64,000 nucleotides of DNA from Homalodisca vitripennis (Eukaryota; Arthropoda; Insecta; Hemiptera; Cicadellidae): assembly GCF_021130785.1 (NCBI RefSeq), contig NC_060214.1, forward strand, positions 46,313,001 through 46,377,000, in the 5' to 3' direction. Positions 45,533 through 58,400 of the stretch are shown piece after piece (position 1 is the stretch's first letter; each line of letters starts with the position of its first letter). Below the pieces are notes generated by a model, which was not told where the DNA came from, did not search any database, and saw only the letters and a list, made by a program, of their open reading frames with translations. The position numbers and the translations under genes were made by a program.

Positions 45533-46723
45533 AATTGAAACCACAAAAAATAAGGAAAATATTAAACTAATTGTTAATGACAAACGAGTAAGGAATTGTA
45601 ATGATGTTGCTGAGTATTTTAACAGTTTTTTCAGGACTGGGGCGGCAACCCCTATCACGCCTAATGGGGCTTACAACCCTGTGGATGATATCACCGCATG
45701 CTTGAATAGTATGTATCTTTCTGAGGTGTCAGTTTCAGAGGTTGAGACAGTGGTGAGACGGCTGAGGAGTACAAATTCCGCTGAGTGGATGATATTCCTT
45801 GCACAGTGTTAAAGAAACTTTTTCCTTCTATAAGTATAGTATTCTCTCACATTTTTAATTCCAGTTTATCTTCAGGTATATTTCCAAACCTCTTAAAAAT
45901 CTGTAAAATTATTCCAGTCTACAAATCTCAAAGTAAACAACTACCTGAAAACTATAGACCGATTTCAATTCTATCGTCCTTCTCAAAAATTCTTGAATCA
46001 ATAGTCTGTCAAAAACTTGTGGCTTTCCTAGAAATCAACAACATTCTCTCCACTCAGCAGCATGGCTTCCGCCAAGGGAAATCCACTACATCAGCTATCT
46101 TCAATTTTATAAACGAACTATCGCTTTCTTTGGACAATAGACTTCATTCCCTTGGTGTTTTCTTGGTGTGATCTAAGCAAAGCGTTTGGTACCGTTGATC
46201 ATAATATTCTCCCCGGAAAAATAGAAAAATATGGAGTAAGAGGTCACTCTTTTCAATTCATGAAGTCGTATTTGTCTGATAGGAATCAAACCGTCCAAAT
46301 CCACTATGGCCAAATAAAGTTTTGTCATCATATAGAGCCATTACTTGTGGTGTTCCTCAAGGCTCTATTCTTGTTCCTGTATTATTTCTCATTTATGTAA
46401 ATGATCTTCCAAAAATTTCAACAGACCTCAAAGTTACGATGTTTGCTGATGATTGTTCTTTTCTTGTTTCCAATAAATCCCCACATTTGGCTATATCGAA
46501 TTCAAACATTCAGTTGCAAAGTTTAAATCAGTGGTTCAATTTAAATAAACTTAGATTAAACATCAGCAAAACTAATATCATTAAGTTTCATCTAGGTAAC
46601 ACAAACCAGTTTAATATTCAGGGTCTTATCAAACTAGGAAGCGAGGAAGCCAAGCAAGAAACCTCAGTTAAATTTCTGGGTTTATATATCGATAATAGGC
46701 TCACATGGAGCGGCCACGTGTAA
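45533..46723 (+). pseudogene. LINE reverse transcriptase, frameshifted
   Basis: The linker (VNDKRVRNCNDVAEYFNSFF, 45570-45635) leads to the RT domain in several frames: 45785-46171 with ENYRPISILSSFSKILE and HGFRQGKSTTSAI, 46152-46400 with CDLSKAFGTVDH, and 46322-46723 with GVPQGSILVPVLFLIYVNDL and the catalytic FADD box. Frame changes lie near 45780, 46165 and 46320-46350, and a stop at 46721-46723 cuts the thumb region. The first catalytic Asp is kept (CDLSKAF; the usual Asp after Phe is Gly). An intact protein would copy LINE RNA at the nicked target. This copy cannot. Confidence 0.92.
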
Positions 46724-47188
46724 CATGTCTGCAAAAGGCTTCGAACCATGGGATATGCTCTCAACCGTCTCGCCAAGGTCTGTAGCCAAGATGTATTACG
46801 AACAGTATATTTTTCTCACGTTCAATCGATTTTGAGGTACGGGTTAATGTTCTGGGTCCATCCAACGTAGTAAATTTTAATAGAGATTTTGCCCTCCAGA
46901 AATGGTGATTGCGAATCATCTCAGGACGTAGGAGATTCGAAAACTTGTAAACCTCTTTTCGGTGAATTAAAAATACTTACTCTGGCGGGTCTGGTGGGGT
47001 ACGAAACATGCTCTTTTGTTAAGGGCAATCCAAAGCTTTTTGTAAGCAATGGATACTACCATCAGTATCCGACCACATCAAGAGAGCTGATATATGTAGC
47101 TGCACATAGTACCAACGCATTTGAGAGGGGTCCATACCATTTGGGTGCAAAAGCTTTCAATGCATTGCCATTGAATATTAAAAATTAG
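46724..47188 (+). pseudogene. LINE ORF2 C-terminal region
   Basis: After the stop, the thumb continues (RLRTMGYALNRLAKVCSQDV and then ILRYGLMFW, about 46735-46860). A second frame (46889-47188) then gives CKPLFGELKILTLAGLVGYE and FVKGNPKLF. It ends with FERGPYHLGAKAFNALPLNI, the usual C-terminus of this LINE type. It is broken by at least one stop and one frameshift. Confidence 0.85.
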
Positions 47189-47360
47189 CAGAATCTACGT
47201 TTATAAAAAAAACTAAAGATACACTTTCTTGATAGATGATTTTACTGTGTAAGAGATTTATTAGGTTAGATATAGTTTTTAGTATTTTACGTGTAATCTA
47301 AAAATGTATTTTTAATTTACGAATAAAGATCTTGAACTTGAATCTTTAATCTTGAAAAAT

Positions 47361-49370
47361 ATATTTATAACATGCATGTATACACAGTTATTTTACGGTA
47401 GTTTTGCAATATGCATTATAGATCACAATAATTGTACAGTTGTGTAACAACATGTATTATAGCTAGACATTTACTGTACAGTATTTTAATACTTTTACTG
47501 TGGTTTCACACTTCACATCGTGAAATTATATCGAGAGTACTCGTTTACCCAGTAAAGATTCGAGTGAAGAAATCCACTAAAATTAAACGAGGTTTCGTCT
47601 TTAAGCTTTGCAAACGAGTCTACGATGCTTAGTCTACTCGATTTAACCGACACAAATCATTGAAAGTATTTTAACGACTTATCACTTCTTATTTCTATGA
47701 ATGTGTTGTTTATTATTAAAACTTTAACTAAGAATCCCACGCAGAATTTAAAAATATAGATATTTTTGGTATATTGAAAACCATTAGAATAATTTAATAT
47801 AATTAAAGGCAATAATATTAACCTATTTTTTAACATCCGATTAATAAATGATGTCATAAAGTGGATATGTATGATCATTATAATTAACTCCGTTCTTATT
47901 TGTTTTATTGCTATAGATAATATTTCCTAGTTTTCACGACAAAAAAAAGAATTTATATATAAAAAGGTGTATATGTGTGCACAGGTCTGAAAACAAATTT
48001 CGGTTATAAAGCGTCTATTTTCGGTCATTGTGATTTAATTCCTATTTAATATATTTCTGGCGGCACAATAATCTTGTACAAAGAACTTACATACATTAGC
48101 AGATCGATACTTTATAAAAATATAATTCTTCATATATGTATATTTTTTACTATGTGCTCAACACACCAAAAAAAAAAAAACATTTTTTTTCACTGTGTGT
48201 TTTTTTATGAGTGAAATGAAATTTTTTTATTGTCAACCTCACTCTATAATTTTAAGAGTTTAAAAGTTAACGAGTTGAAAATAGTGATTAAATTAAGGAA
48301 GCACATTATAGTGCTTTCATAAGAAGTGATTCACAAAGTAAACTTATATTCATTATAGTTAACTGGATTTATAAAATATTAACATTTTTATTTTATTTTA
48401 TACAGGCCATGATGGGATATTTCTCCTATTTGAAACTAGAGGGGCGTAGCCCGGAGGAACTTAAGGAGTAGAAATTGGCAAATATATGTTAACTAGATTC
48501 TCCTTGAAAAATCGACCCAGTAGTTCTTACGTAATTGAGCAAAACACTTACAAATACTTTGAGAGATGTGTTTACATTGTTATAATACAAGATTCCAGAT
48601 GCACTTGTAACACTGTATACAGGATTGTGACCTCTTAATGATAGTATTTTAATTTTTAAACACAACGTTTATGTATATGCTAACAAATATATACACACAA
48701 TTTCCACGAAATATTTCAAGCTTTCCCGTTTTGTAAACCTACTAAACCTATAACATGTTACTAAACCTCTAAAAATTACTTGCTTAATAGAGAATCTACG
48801 CAGCTCCATCTATTTCATGCATATAAATGAAATTATTTACTAGCTATTAAATATCAGGGTAGCTGTTACTGTTTTTAGACCCTAATCAATACATAAAGCT
48901 ACTTGAATAGTGAATACTATTCCATTATTTATTTATGTTATATACATCAGCATTTAGCATGAGCGAATAGTAAACTCCTTTCAATTATTTTAACACAATT
49001 CAGAACGGTTTGGTTCCAATCATTAATTTGTTTCCTTGTCCTTATTGCTTCAAAGACCAAATATAATGTAATGTTTTATTAGTGTTATTATTGAACGTTA
49101 GTAAATTCTATCTCTCTCGCGGTGCTGAAAAGGTTTGTTTCTGACTGCATGTCTGACGTTTTTGAATACCATTTATTTACAAACCTTTATTTGAAGCAAC
49201 TTTCCCGAAACATAATTGGAGATAAGTTCTTTTCTAAAATGACTAGAAAAACGTTAAGTTAACAGGTATGAAATAAAACCTTAAAGTATTCAAATTGTGT
49301 ATAAGAATATGCTTTTATTTATTATATTTAATATAATACATATACATTTTCCAAGCATTGTTTCTTATAA
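47361..49370. other. AT-rich DNA without recognised gene
   Basis: No gene recognised. A small GC-richer patch at 48410-48470 with GGGGCGTAGCCCGGAGG is probably repeat debris. Confidence 0.55.
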
Positions 49371-50418
49371 CATTGAAATATCATCCACATCGGTATTTGG
49401 CCATTCATAAGTTTTTAAACAAAAATTCACTAACAATGTCTGCAAGTTTATAGGATTCGACTTTCTTGAGGTTATTAATTTTCCTAATGTTTATAGACAA
49501 ACATTTTTACGGGTAGGTCCTGATTGTTGTGAGCTCTTTTAAACCAGTATCATGTTAAAAAATTAAAAGTGTATTTATAGAGCCCACAAATAAAAATATT
49601 TTGCTTTAACTTGACGCATACGACGATTAGTATTATTTAACTCCATTAAAGTCGCAATGTTGAATTTCCTTTGGTATGTGTATAGCTTAAGGCTCAGTAG
49701 ATACCAAGTTTTTTAATAAAATTGACCACACATGGTTTAAAATCCTTTACGTTTTCGCTTTCTACAATTTCTACCAGGAACCTGTCATGAATAGCAGTGG
49801 ACAACAGCATAAGTTCAGCATACTGCTTTACCGTATAAATGCCGTCAGTTGTTTTTATTTAATTTTCATTACAATGATGTCTCAGTTATTAGGTAGATAA
49901 TAATGACCTCGTATCGGAAAATATTGATGAATACTGTCAAATCTTTCGGTTTCTATTAAGGCAAGAAAAAACGAAACAATCACCTTGTTTTTGTGCTTAA
50001 TAGCTGCACAATCGGGAACACATTAGCTTTAAGAGCTTTATTGAAATAATAAAATGTATTTCATTTACCTCCTTCTTAGCCATGCTCTCATAATATCCAT
50101 AAAACTTCGCTATATTGTTTAAAACATACTGGATAATAAAAAAATAACTGTTAACTGCCATAAGTAAAATATTTCTTGAAATGTTATTTGTGAAATTAGA
50201 AGGATACCACTCACTTTATCATCCGTTGAACACTTCTGTCTGATATGTTAAATAGCCTTAAATATCTTTTTTAATTTCCTTTTATAGACAAGGAGTACAG
50301 CAACACAGACTTTCTTAGCTTCATCATTTAAAGAAGAAATATTTATTTTAACAGTCAATTCCACACAATTACAATAAGAATCAATCTAAGGCCTCCCAAT
50401 AGTTATGTCAAAATGTTT
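49371..50418 (-). pseudogene. Decayed ORF of a repeat-encoded insect family (DUF7869-like)
   Basis: No long frame survives, but reading the minus strand in three phases recovers ordered blocks. First comes an N-terminal GRP-x-IDSYCNCVELTVKI followed by DEAKKVCVAVLLVYKRKLKK (50418-50290). Then CAAIKHKNKVIVSFFLALIE and FDSIHQYFPIRGHYYLP (about 50020-49890), followed by TVKQYAELMLLSTAIHDRF (about 49840-49780). It ends with INIRKINNLKKVESYKLADI and EWPNTDVDDISM (49500-49371). This matches, as I remember it, a large family of insect 'uncharacterized' proteins with a GQNKN-type segment, then FPIRGHSYLP, and a WP ending, probably transposon-derived. The function is unknown. Many stops and frameshifts show a long-dead copy. 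The DUF name is from memory and needs checking. Confidence 0.72.
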
Positions 50419-52785
50419 ATAAAATAAAAAAAAAAATATAAAGTTCATAAATCGACAGTAAATTTAGGATGTGTTTATTTGAAAAGTTAACACATGATTC
50501 CTACATTAGGTTTTGAGTTTAAGTATTTGTAAGACCGGCTAGCGTAATGTGATTCTTTCTGCGGGAAAAGAAGCTATTTGGCCAACAATAGCCTTAGTAA
50601 TATGACGTAGTTTAGTACTTCCTAGAGAATTTATGAGTAAATTACATCATAAGCTTTATAGAAATATATTAAACGAAATACTAACATTTTTAGAATGTTG
50701 TGTGTAATTTTTTATTGTAGGACAAAATCTATGCATTGCACGTACGCATTGCCTAGACCTCCAAACACTGAATCCCCTCCTTCATTTCCCCTTGAATAAA
50801 TTGTCTACTGTAATCTATTAGCAACTTCTGGAACACTCTTCAATTCTGTTTTGTATATGTTAAAAAACTAGCTTTTTTAAAAAAGAGCTATAACTGCATT
50901 TAAAACTAATTCGGTTGAACCGCTAAATATCATAGCTTCATAAGTATAAATCGCCGTGTATATACAATATCACGGTTTAGCTCATTTACGATAAAAAATA
51001 GATCTAATTTTTTTTGATCTCGTTAAAAAAGTTTTGAACAAATTTCAGACAGTAGAGGTATTTAAAACAGCAATAATAAATTTGTGAGACCGTTCAAAAT
51101 GTGTGATAGGCGACCTTAAGCCTTACGATTGGCGTGAAGTTATATCACGTTAAATCTTAAGTGATCACCTAAAAAAAGCCAAAAAATACCCTTAAAACTA
51201 TATTGCCTGGTAAAAACTTACAAAAATATAATCTATCCTTGTTTTGAATGCCCATAAAATAATCTTTATAGTGTGTTGCAATAAATTAATTATTTAGTAC
51301 ATTAATTATTGAACTATTATTTTTGATAAAATCAATTTTTCCGACAGTTGACCTCTAAGAATATGTTTTTGTAATCAGAGATCCATAGTTGAACATTTAT
51401 CTTTTAAAGTCATTGATGAATTAAGCTCAACCACATTCATATACCGTCATTTTTGGCAATAAAACATACTCAATCGGAGTTTTAAAAGAGATTAATTTTT
51501 ACTAAATAAAAAACAATTGTAAAAGAGAGCAGACATAGGTTATTTAGAATTAAAGCATTACAGGCACATAACTGTGGGTTCAAACGTAAATAAGCCAGAG
51601 GACCATACTCGGCTTCTTTATTTTCTTCTTTTACATCCCAAATTTTAGGAGGTTTAATAAACACTGAGCCTTTTTCTGCTTTTTCAACGGGTGAAAGCGA
51701 TATATTCTGACGTGCATAAAACTAATGCCGAAGCTTTTATAGAAATTAAACGTCAGGTTAAATGTTTTTTATTTTACCTCTATGCACTTTACATCCTGTA
51801 ATATTTAAAATTCTACTTCAAGCACACAAGGACGTGAGCTTACTTGTTTTTAACAGTCTGACATTTGATGATTTGACTTACATCCATTGCTCTTTACAGT
51901 ATATAGATTATTTATCAGTATATATAACCATTTTTAGTTTTAATTATTGAAGGTAAGGAAAGAAAATTTTAGCACAATTTCGCGTCTATTAAAAAAAATG
52001 TTATAAGTGTCAGGGAATGTGTAAAAGCCAACATAAGCGCAAGAAATCAGTATACGTTATAAAACAACAGCTACACAATGCAAAGTTTCCAAATGTATTC
52101 CAAAGATTAATGGGTAAACGGTTGTGTTTGTTTCTTTACATTCTGATTAATAATTGTACTGATAAATAAAAATCAATGCTATGTTTAATAGGGAATTAAA
52201 AGCCGAAATATAACCTAACGGAAGTAAATATCTTAGTGAAAGGTAAATTGAAAGTGTGAACTGTTGTGGGCAATTTCTTTAAACTAGAGACTATTTCAGT
52301 TAGTTTCATAAAAATTGATAAATTAAATTTTCGAAATATAGGCTGGCGAGCTGGTTGATACTATGCGAGCATACCAGGAGATAATTCAACAGACGTCTTT
52401 CTGAAGTGTTGTGGAAGACTTAAAGAAAAGGTCATATTTTAGTATACATGATGACAGGGTATAATATTTTGATGCTATTATAGTCAATAATCATTGTTCA
52501 AACGTTCTTTGAATGTAATTTTATTTTATATTTCTTCATAGTTTTGAAACCATAAACATCAAATAGCTTAAATTGTTCAACTGGGTTACAGTGTTTTATG
52601 TAACGTTAATCAAAGATATTTTGTGAAGCGAAATGTTCAAATGTCCCTAGAGATTAAAATAAATGTATATCACTCCCTAATTTAATATATTGAAACGGGG
52701 TATTTTATTCTATCGTTTAATATTTTATTCGTACAATATTTCAAATACTCAGCGCTCCTATTATATTAATATAAAGTCCTTTTTT
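50419..52785. other. AT-rich DNA without recognised gene
   Basis: No exon, RNA gene or transposon recognised. Confidence 0.6.
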
Positions 52786-52850
52786 GACCCAACACAATGT
52801 GTATATATAGAACAAAGGCGTCTTAATGTACATGAAAGATTCAGCGCAAG
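52786..52850 (+). repeat. Diverged duplicate block B1 (partner 17341)
   Basis: Shares TGACCCAACACAA and AAGGCGTCTTAAT with 17341-17400, same strand. Confidence 0.65.
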
Positions 52851-52934
52851 TTAGTTTCTGCTTAGATTTCACGAATCAGGTTACCGTATTTTCGCAAAAT
52901 ATATTTATATATGTCTGAATATTTCACATAAAAC

Positions 52935-52936
<2 letters not shown>

Positions 52937-52969
<33 letters not shown>
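52937..52969. repeat. (AT)n microsatellite
   Basis: About 16 AT dinucleotides. Confidence 0.95.
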
Positions 52970-52973
<4 letters not shown>

Positions 52974-55309
52974 TTCAAAAAAATATAAAAGAATATAAGT
53001 ACTTTAAAATTAATCACATGAAATAATTGCTTAAAATATTTCCCGTACATGTTTAAACTGATTTTTTTATTTAAATCACCGCTGTGTACGTGTATTTGTT
53101 CGTAAAGTGGGTTTAAAATGATTCTCATACAAACTGTAGCGTATATTTGGTTTGAGAAGTTAAGAATCTCAGAAAATTCTGAAACGAATATGTACTGAAA
53201 ATATATAATGTATGTTTCAATTGCTATCTAGTAAGCCATTAACTGTTTTATAATAAAAATACCTAAATAATAAAGAAAAAGCTGAAGTTTTAGAATGGAA
53301 TGTCAAAAACCATACAGATAAATTATATTTGTTCAGGAAAAATTTAATATAAAGCTTTAATTTAATACTATTATTTATGTGTTTAATAAATGACGTAATT
53401 GTTTCAGAATAAAATGAAATTCCAACTATACCTAACTAACTAAGTTAACTGCAGCTAACTAACTAATGCCTATAGCTATAATTAATACAAATGGAGAGAG
53501 GAATGGGGAAAAAATTCCAAAATCATTGTCCTTGGAGAAAATATCGACATTTGTGTACTTTACCTAAACTTTAGATAATCTTGGAAAAGAATAAAGTTCA
53601 AGAAATAACTGGAATCATGAAACATATATTATGAGTTAAGTTTCTATGCATAGCGAAAATATTTACTTGAGTGGATACTTTTCAAAAGCATCAAAGGAGT
53701 GGTCGTGGAGCGAATATAATGCATACAAGAGAGAATACCTTTATGGACTATACAAAAAACTGTGAATTTTCTTTACTTATCCTCATTTCTTTGTTAAAGA
53801 TATCGGCCAACAGTGTTTAGCCATACAGTTTTTCTTCTTACTTTGTACATAGATTTTTAAGTGTTGTCTGCCTTTTACGGTCTGAAGCAGAGTATTTTGG
53901 GAGATATATCCTGACACTTCAACACTTCACCTGAAAGCAAAAGAGGATTTTTTAGGCTTATGAAATACAGCGCATGTTGTGAATACGATACTTACTTAAT
54001 TTTAAATCCAGACATAACTTGCTAAAAATGCACTCACTGTCAATTGATTAGATGAATTTACTTGCTAGTTTTGAGCAAAAAATGTTTCAACATGGCGTCT
54101 ATTATCATTCCAGCATCAGGTTTAACTCGAAAAGTTCCCTACATAGACATAAAACAAAAATTTTTCAATATAGTACGTAATTATAGGCAACTTGTATTCT
54201 TACAACAATTTCGGAATTCTAAGTTTATATCGGAATATTACCAAGATTAATAATGTTTTAAAATGTTACGATTATTCCAGCATGCCAACATTGAGAATTG
54301 TTTTCCCATCAGTGTTGTGCAAATTAATCATCTGAATTTATTATTTTGAGTTTAATATTTAGAGAAGACGGCTACATTGAAATCTATCTTTCTTGAGACT
54401 GAGGTGGATGGGATATTTAATATCCGATTAGTTTTTCTCTACATAGTTTGTAGTAGAGTAACTAACCTGTTCCATTACAGAACAAATCCCATTGCATAAA
54501 ACCAAATCTTATTGATTTTTCTTTATCAATTGTTATAAAAATGGTGAGGGTAATAACTGGCGTATTGTTCATCGATATTAAACTTTTGTGAAAGCCCTTG
54601 TAAAAATATCTTATAACATAGGAAAGATAGACGTTTTGGAAATAAAAAATTGGCAGATTAATTAGCTGTTATTTTATTGTCCTAATAAGGATATAAAATA
54701 AAAAGGTAAGTTGTTATATGAACCCAACAATATTTAGTAATTTATTTCCTTACTCATTCAGATCACATATCTTCATAATAATGATACAACAATTTTCTTT
54801 TCTTTTTGCCAGGTGTTTTGTAGTGTATATTTAATATGTTTTTTAAAACTGTAAAAAATTTTTGTATATTTAGACCGAACAGAATTTTTCTGGTCTCTTA
54901 GATTGTTTTGCCTTTGACTGTGCCGCTTTGAAAGTTGTCAACCTTATAAAACTAGGTATCTGAGAATAATTTTTACAAGATATTCTAAATTTTTATTATA
55001 AAAATAATATACAATTTCCTATTTGGTGCATGAGAGATTGATATCACATTTTTCTCACATAAGGACCTCAGCACACCTGAATATGAATATGTTATCACCA
55101 ATGAAATTAATAAAACAGATGTAATAATGATTAATAGAACTAATGAAATCCTAAAATAATGATATAATTGCAATAAAACATAGTTTAAATTCATGCATTG
55201 AAATATTGCGTATTAAAATATAGATTGATTATGTGAACCGACTTGTTATTTTATATGTGTTCCAATCTGTAACTAACATAATGCTAGACTATTTCATAAA
55301 CTAAAGCTC
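52970..55309. other. AT-rich DNA without recognised gene
   Basis: Short direct repeats of TAACTAACTA occur at 53434-53465. No gene recognised. Confidence 0.6.
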
Positions 55310-55470
55310 ACGCAACGTGTATATATTCTCTGAACATAGCCTGCAGCTACTAAAATACGTTTTATTGAGTAAAACAAACATGGATTAACTATTATGCTAC
55401 CACGTCCAAGGATTACATCACTACTTAGTTTGCTTTTATTTCAGGATCATCTCACCAAAGTGACGTGACA
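55310..55470 (+). repeat. Diverged duplicate block B2 (partner 18535)
   Basis: Same ordered blocks as 18535-18720 (GTATATATTCTCTGAA, TTATTGAGTAAAACAA, GGATTAC, ATTTCAG, CTCACC). Confidence 0.65.
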
Positions 55471-58400
55471 TAAATATATATATATTTACCCTGTTTCATG
55501 AACTTTGAACAATTTCCTAACTAAAAAGAAAAAGAGAAGGCCTACTTATCGCAAAGAGTCATGGTTTGTTAAATTAGTTTACATACATTTTATATGCTTC
55601 AGTTATGTTATGAGTTAAGCAAGTACTGGTCAATCTTAGTTCATAAGACTTTTATTTACCAAATAAACGGTTGGAATAAATAAATATTTTTATAATCTAG
55701 TATTACCAACACTAAATTTAAGTATTTGTAATTAATTAGTCAAGTACAAATGGTATTGTAAATTTCGATACATTAGTGATTAATAAATGCGTATTATCTT
55801 AAGAACACCAATTCCGTGTTGAATGAAAAAAACGTTCTGCGTTTTAACAGACAAATTAAAAAAATAATTTAATACGAAAACTGTTTAAATAAGAATAAAT
55901 AACTTTCTTTAAATATAAAAAACACGCACACACATTTTGAATTCTATTCTTTACCATAAAACACCGAAAGATGTATGTAACGTATATAATTGGAATACAT
56001 GTTTTCACACCATCTCAGTATTGACTGCAACCATTTATGTCGCAGATTTGAAGAGGTGTTAGTGAAATAAATAAAACAAGTTGTGAGCAGTTCAACTTAC
56101 CACATATCAAGGAAGATAAACAAGTACCTTCTTTAAGTGTTTCAAAATTAACAACTGTAACGTAGATAAGCACTATGGAATATATACCATATATACATAT
56201 AACACTTACACTTAACTATGCTTTCAAACTGTCACTTTAATAAAGAAGACCACAAGCCCCCTTTGACACTACTAGCAAATGCTTGAAAATACATTGTAAA
56301 CAGCTGGTTCACATTTGTAACTACTGGTTTAGACATAACTATATGTGTATATGATATGTGTTTCAGCTACGCAAATCGTAGTATGATTTGTGGTAGGTTT
56401 TCTAATTTACTAATAATAAATTTGTTTAGGACAACTTAAACTTAAGGTTAGTTAATAAAAAATACTTTCAGAATTCCTGTTAAAAGATATAAATGTCAAT
56501 AAAAGTAAAACAATTATATTATTACAACACTTTACCATTTTTTTACAAATGTTTTTGACCTATAGTTTTTTGTTCAAAACCTGAAACCAATGTGAGATTA
56601 TTAAGACTTGTATTTGCCTAGAAACAAAGTATTAATTTTGAACCATAATAAAATTTTTATTTAACTGTAAGATAAATACTAAATGATTCATATCCATGTA
56701 GATGATAGATAGTTAATTAAATGATAAAACCTTAGTGTTAAAATCTAATACTAATTGTGGTATTTAAGAAATAAATATAGATAGTTATTAAGCTATTTCA
56801 ACGTTTACTCTACATGTATTTTACTTAATATTAAATAATAAAAACATACATGCGTAGATGTTGTAGTTGAAAGTGAATTTTTAAATTTTACAGTAAGAAA
56901 TATTATTAACAAGTTATGCACTAAATTTTTGTATCTCATATACTGCTTTCGAAGTATTTGTTAGCCATATATACTTATAAATATAAATTTGTATATATAT
57001 ATATATATATATATATACATGAATTTATTTATTAATATTTTATTTAATGTAAATGGGTTCATCAAGCGGGTGCTCTACAATAACATTGAAATTTGAAATG
57101 ATCGCATTTATTTTATGCCGGAGTTCCACTCTGACATTTTAAAACCATTTACAATAGGAAGCTCAATCATAATTGAAAGGGTATTGATACCATTGAGAAT
57201 TGAGTGTAAGATTTTATTATGTGCTAATTGGCCACACTCCATCCTGCATGTGTAAATAACGTATTAGGGATTCTAAAAATTAGCAAGAAACCGCTATAAA
57301 ACCACTTTAAATGCACGGTACCTGACCGTAAGTGTTGCTATTGGGTGAGCACCAGCGAGAGTGAGTTTCCCCCTTGTTAAATTAACGACCGTCAAATCCA
57401 TTGACTCGAGTCGCTTCATCAATCTTAATAAATTATTTTAGTGTAACGCAACAGTAAAATGGACAATTATCTTCATTATTAGAAATCATATTTTTTTTAA
57501 TGGATACAAGCAGATAAGCATATATTTAACTATGGTTCAAAAATTATTGGTTTTATTGAGGAATAATATTTAACTAACATATAACTTACGGGGTTTGGAA
57601 ATATTTCATTTATCTCTCTCAATGTATTTTACTGACCGAGCGATATCCTTAAATCCATACTGACCCAAAAGATTTTTCACGATGCCTCATTTATATATGG
57701 AATTGGGCTGAAGTTAGTAAACAACTTTGTGTTGGTCATATTGGTTTACATGATGATAACAAGAATATTGAAGTAATAATACATTTCCAAACTAACTGAG
57801 CTTAAAAAAACACTGTAATTGTACACAAACATTATTAAGGCAGCTATTGCTTGTGACAATACAAAACAATGAAAGTTAGTTTCCCGAATGTAAAATTAAT
57901 CATCATTGAGCAATGGTTAAAATACAAACGGAACATAAACCAAGATCTCATTAGTTTGACGTAGTATAAACGGTTTAAAGTTCAAGATAATGAATTTAAA
58001 ACAGTACATGCATTTTTCACTAAATAAGGGCGTTTTTAGCACTAATAACTTTATGATTAACTATTAAAAATGAATGGAAACATCACAAACAAGTCCACTC
58101 CGGCTATATCGCCAACGCTAACACCCATTACAACTCCATCCAAAACATATTATCAATTATTCATGAAATACAAAGTGTTTGTTGTTCACGTTCTACACTA
58201 ATGCACGCATTATGACGTCATATTGACTTAATGTAGTTACTAAGCTACATTGTTTGTATAATTTTAACTTGAATTTACCCTTGTCAATGCAAGTGTGACT
58301 TTGTGCACGCTTTGTTATTTAGATTACTTCACTGTTTTTCCAGTAGCATAAATGTTCCAGCTAAATAATGAAGTCAATATGTACCATGTCAAAACACCAA

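Larger units (their letters stand above)
45180..47360 (+). mobile_element. 5'-truncated LINE (Jockey/CR1-type)
   Basis: A non-LTR retrotransposon copy running from the end of its endonuclease domain, through reverse transcriptase, to the 3' end. The 3' end is marked by short tandem units of the type ATCTTGA (about 47328-47356) instead of a long poly-A. The 5' part (ORF1 and most of the endonuclease) is missing, as expected from incomplete target-primed reverse transcription. Several frameshifts and stops break the ORF. The clade assignment rests on motif wording (GVPQGS, FADD, SDH) and is approximate. Confidence 0.92.
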
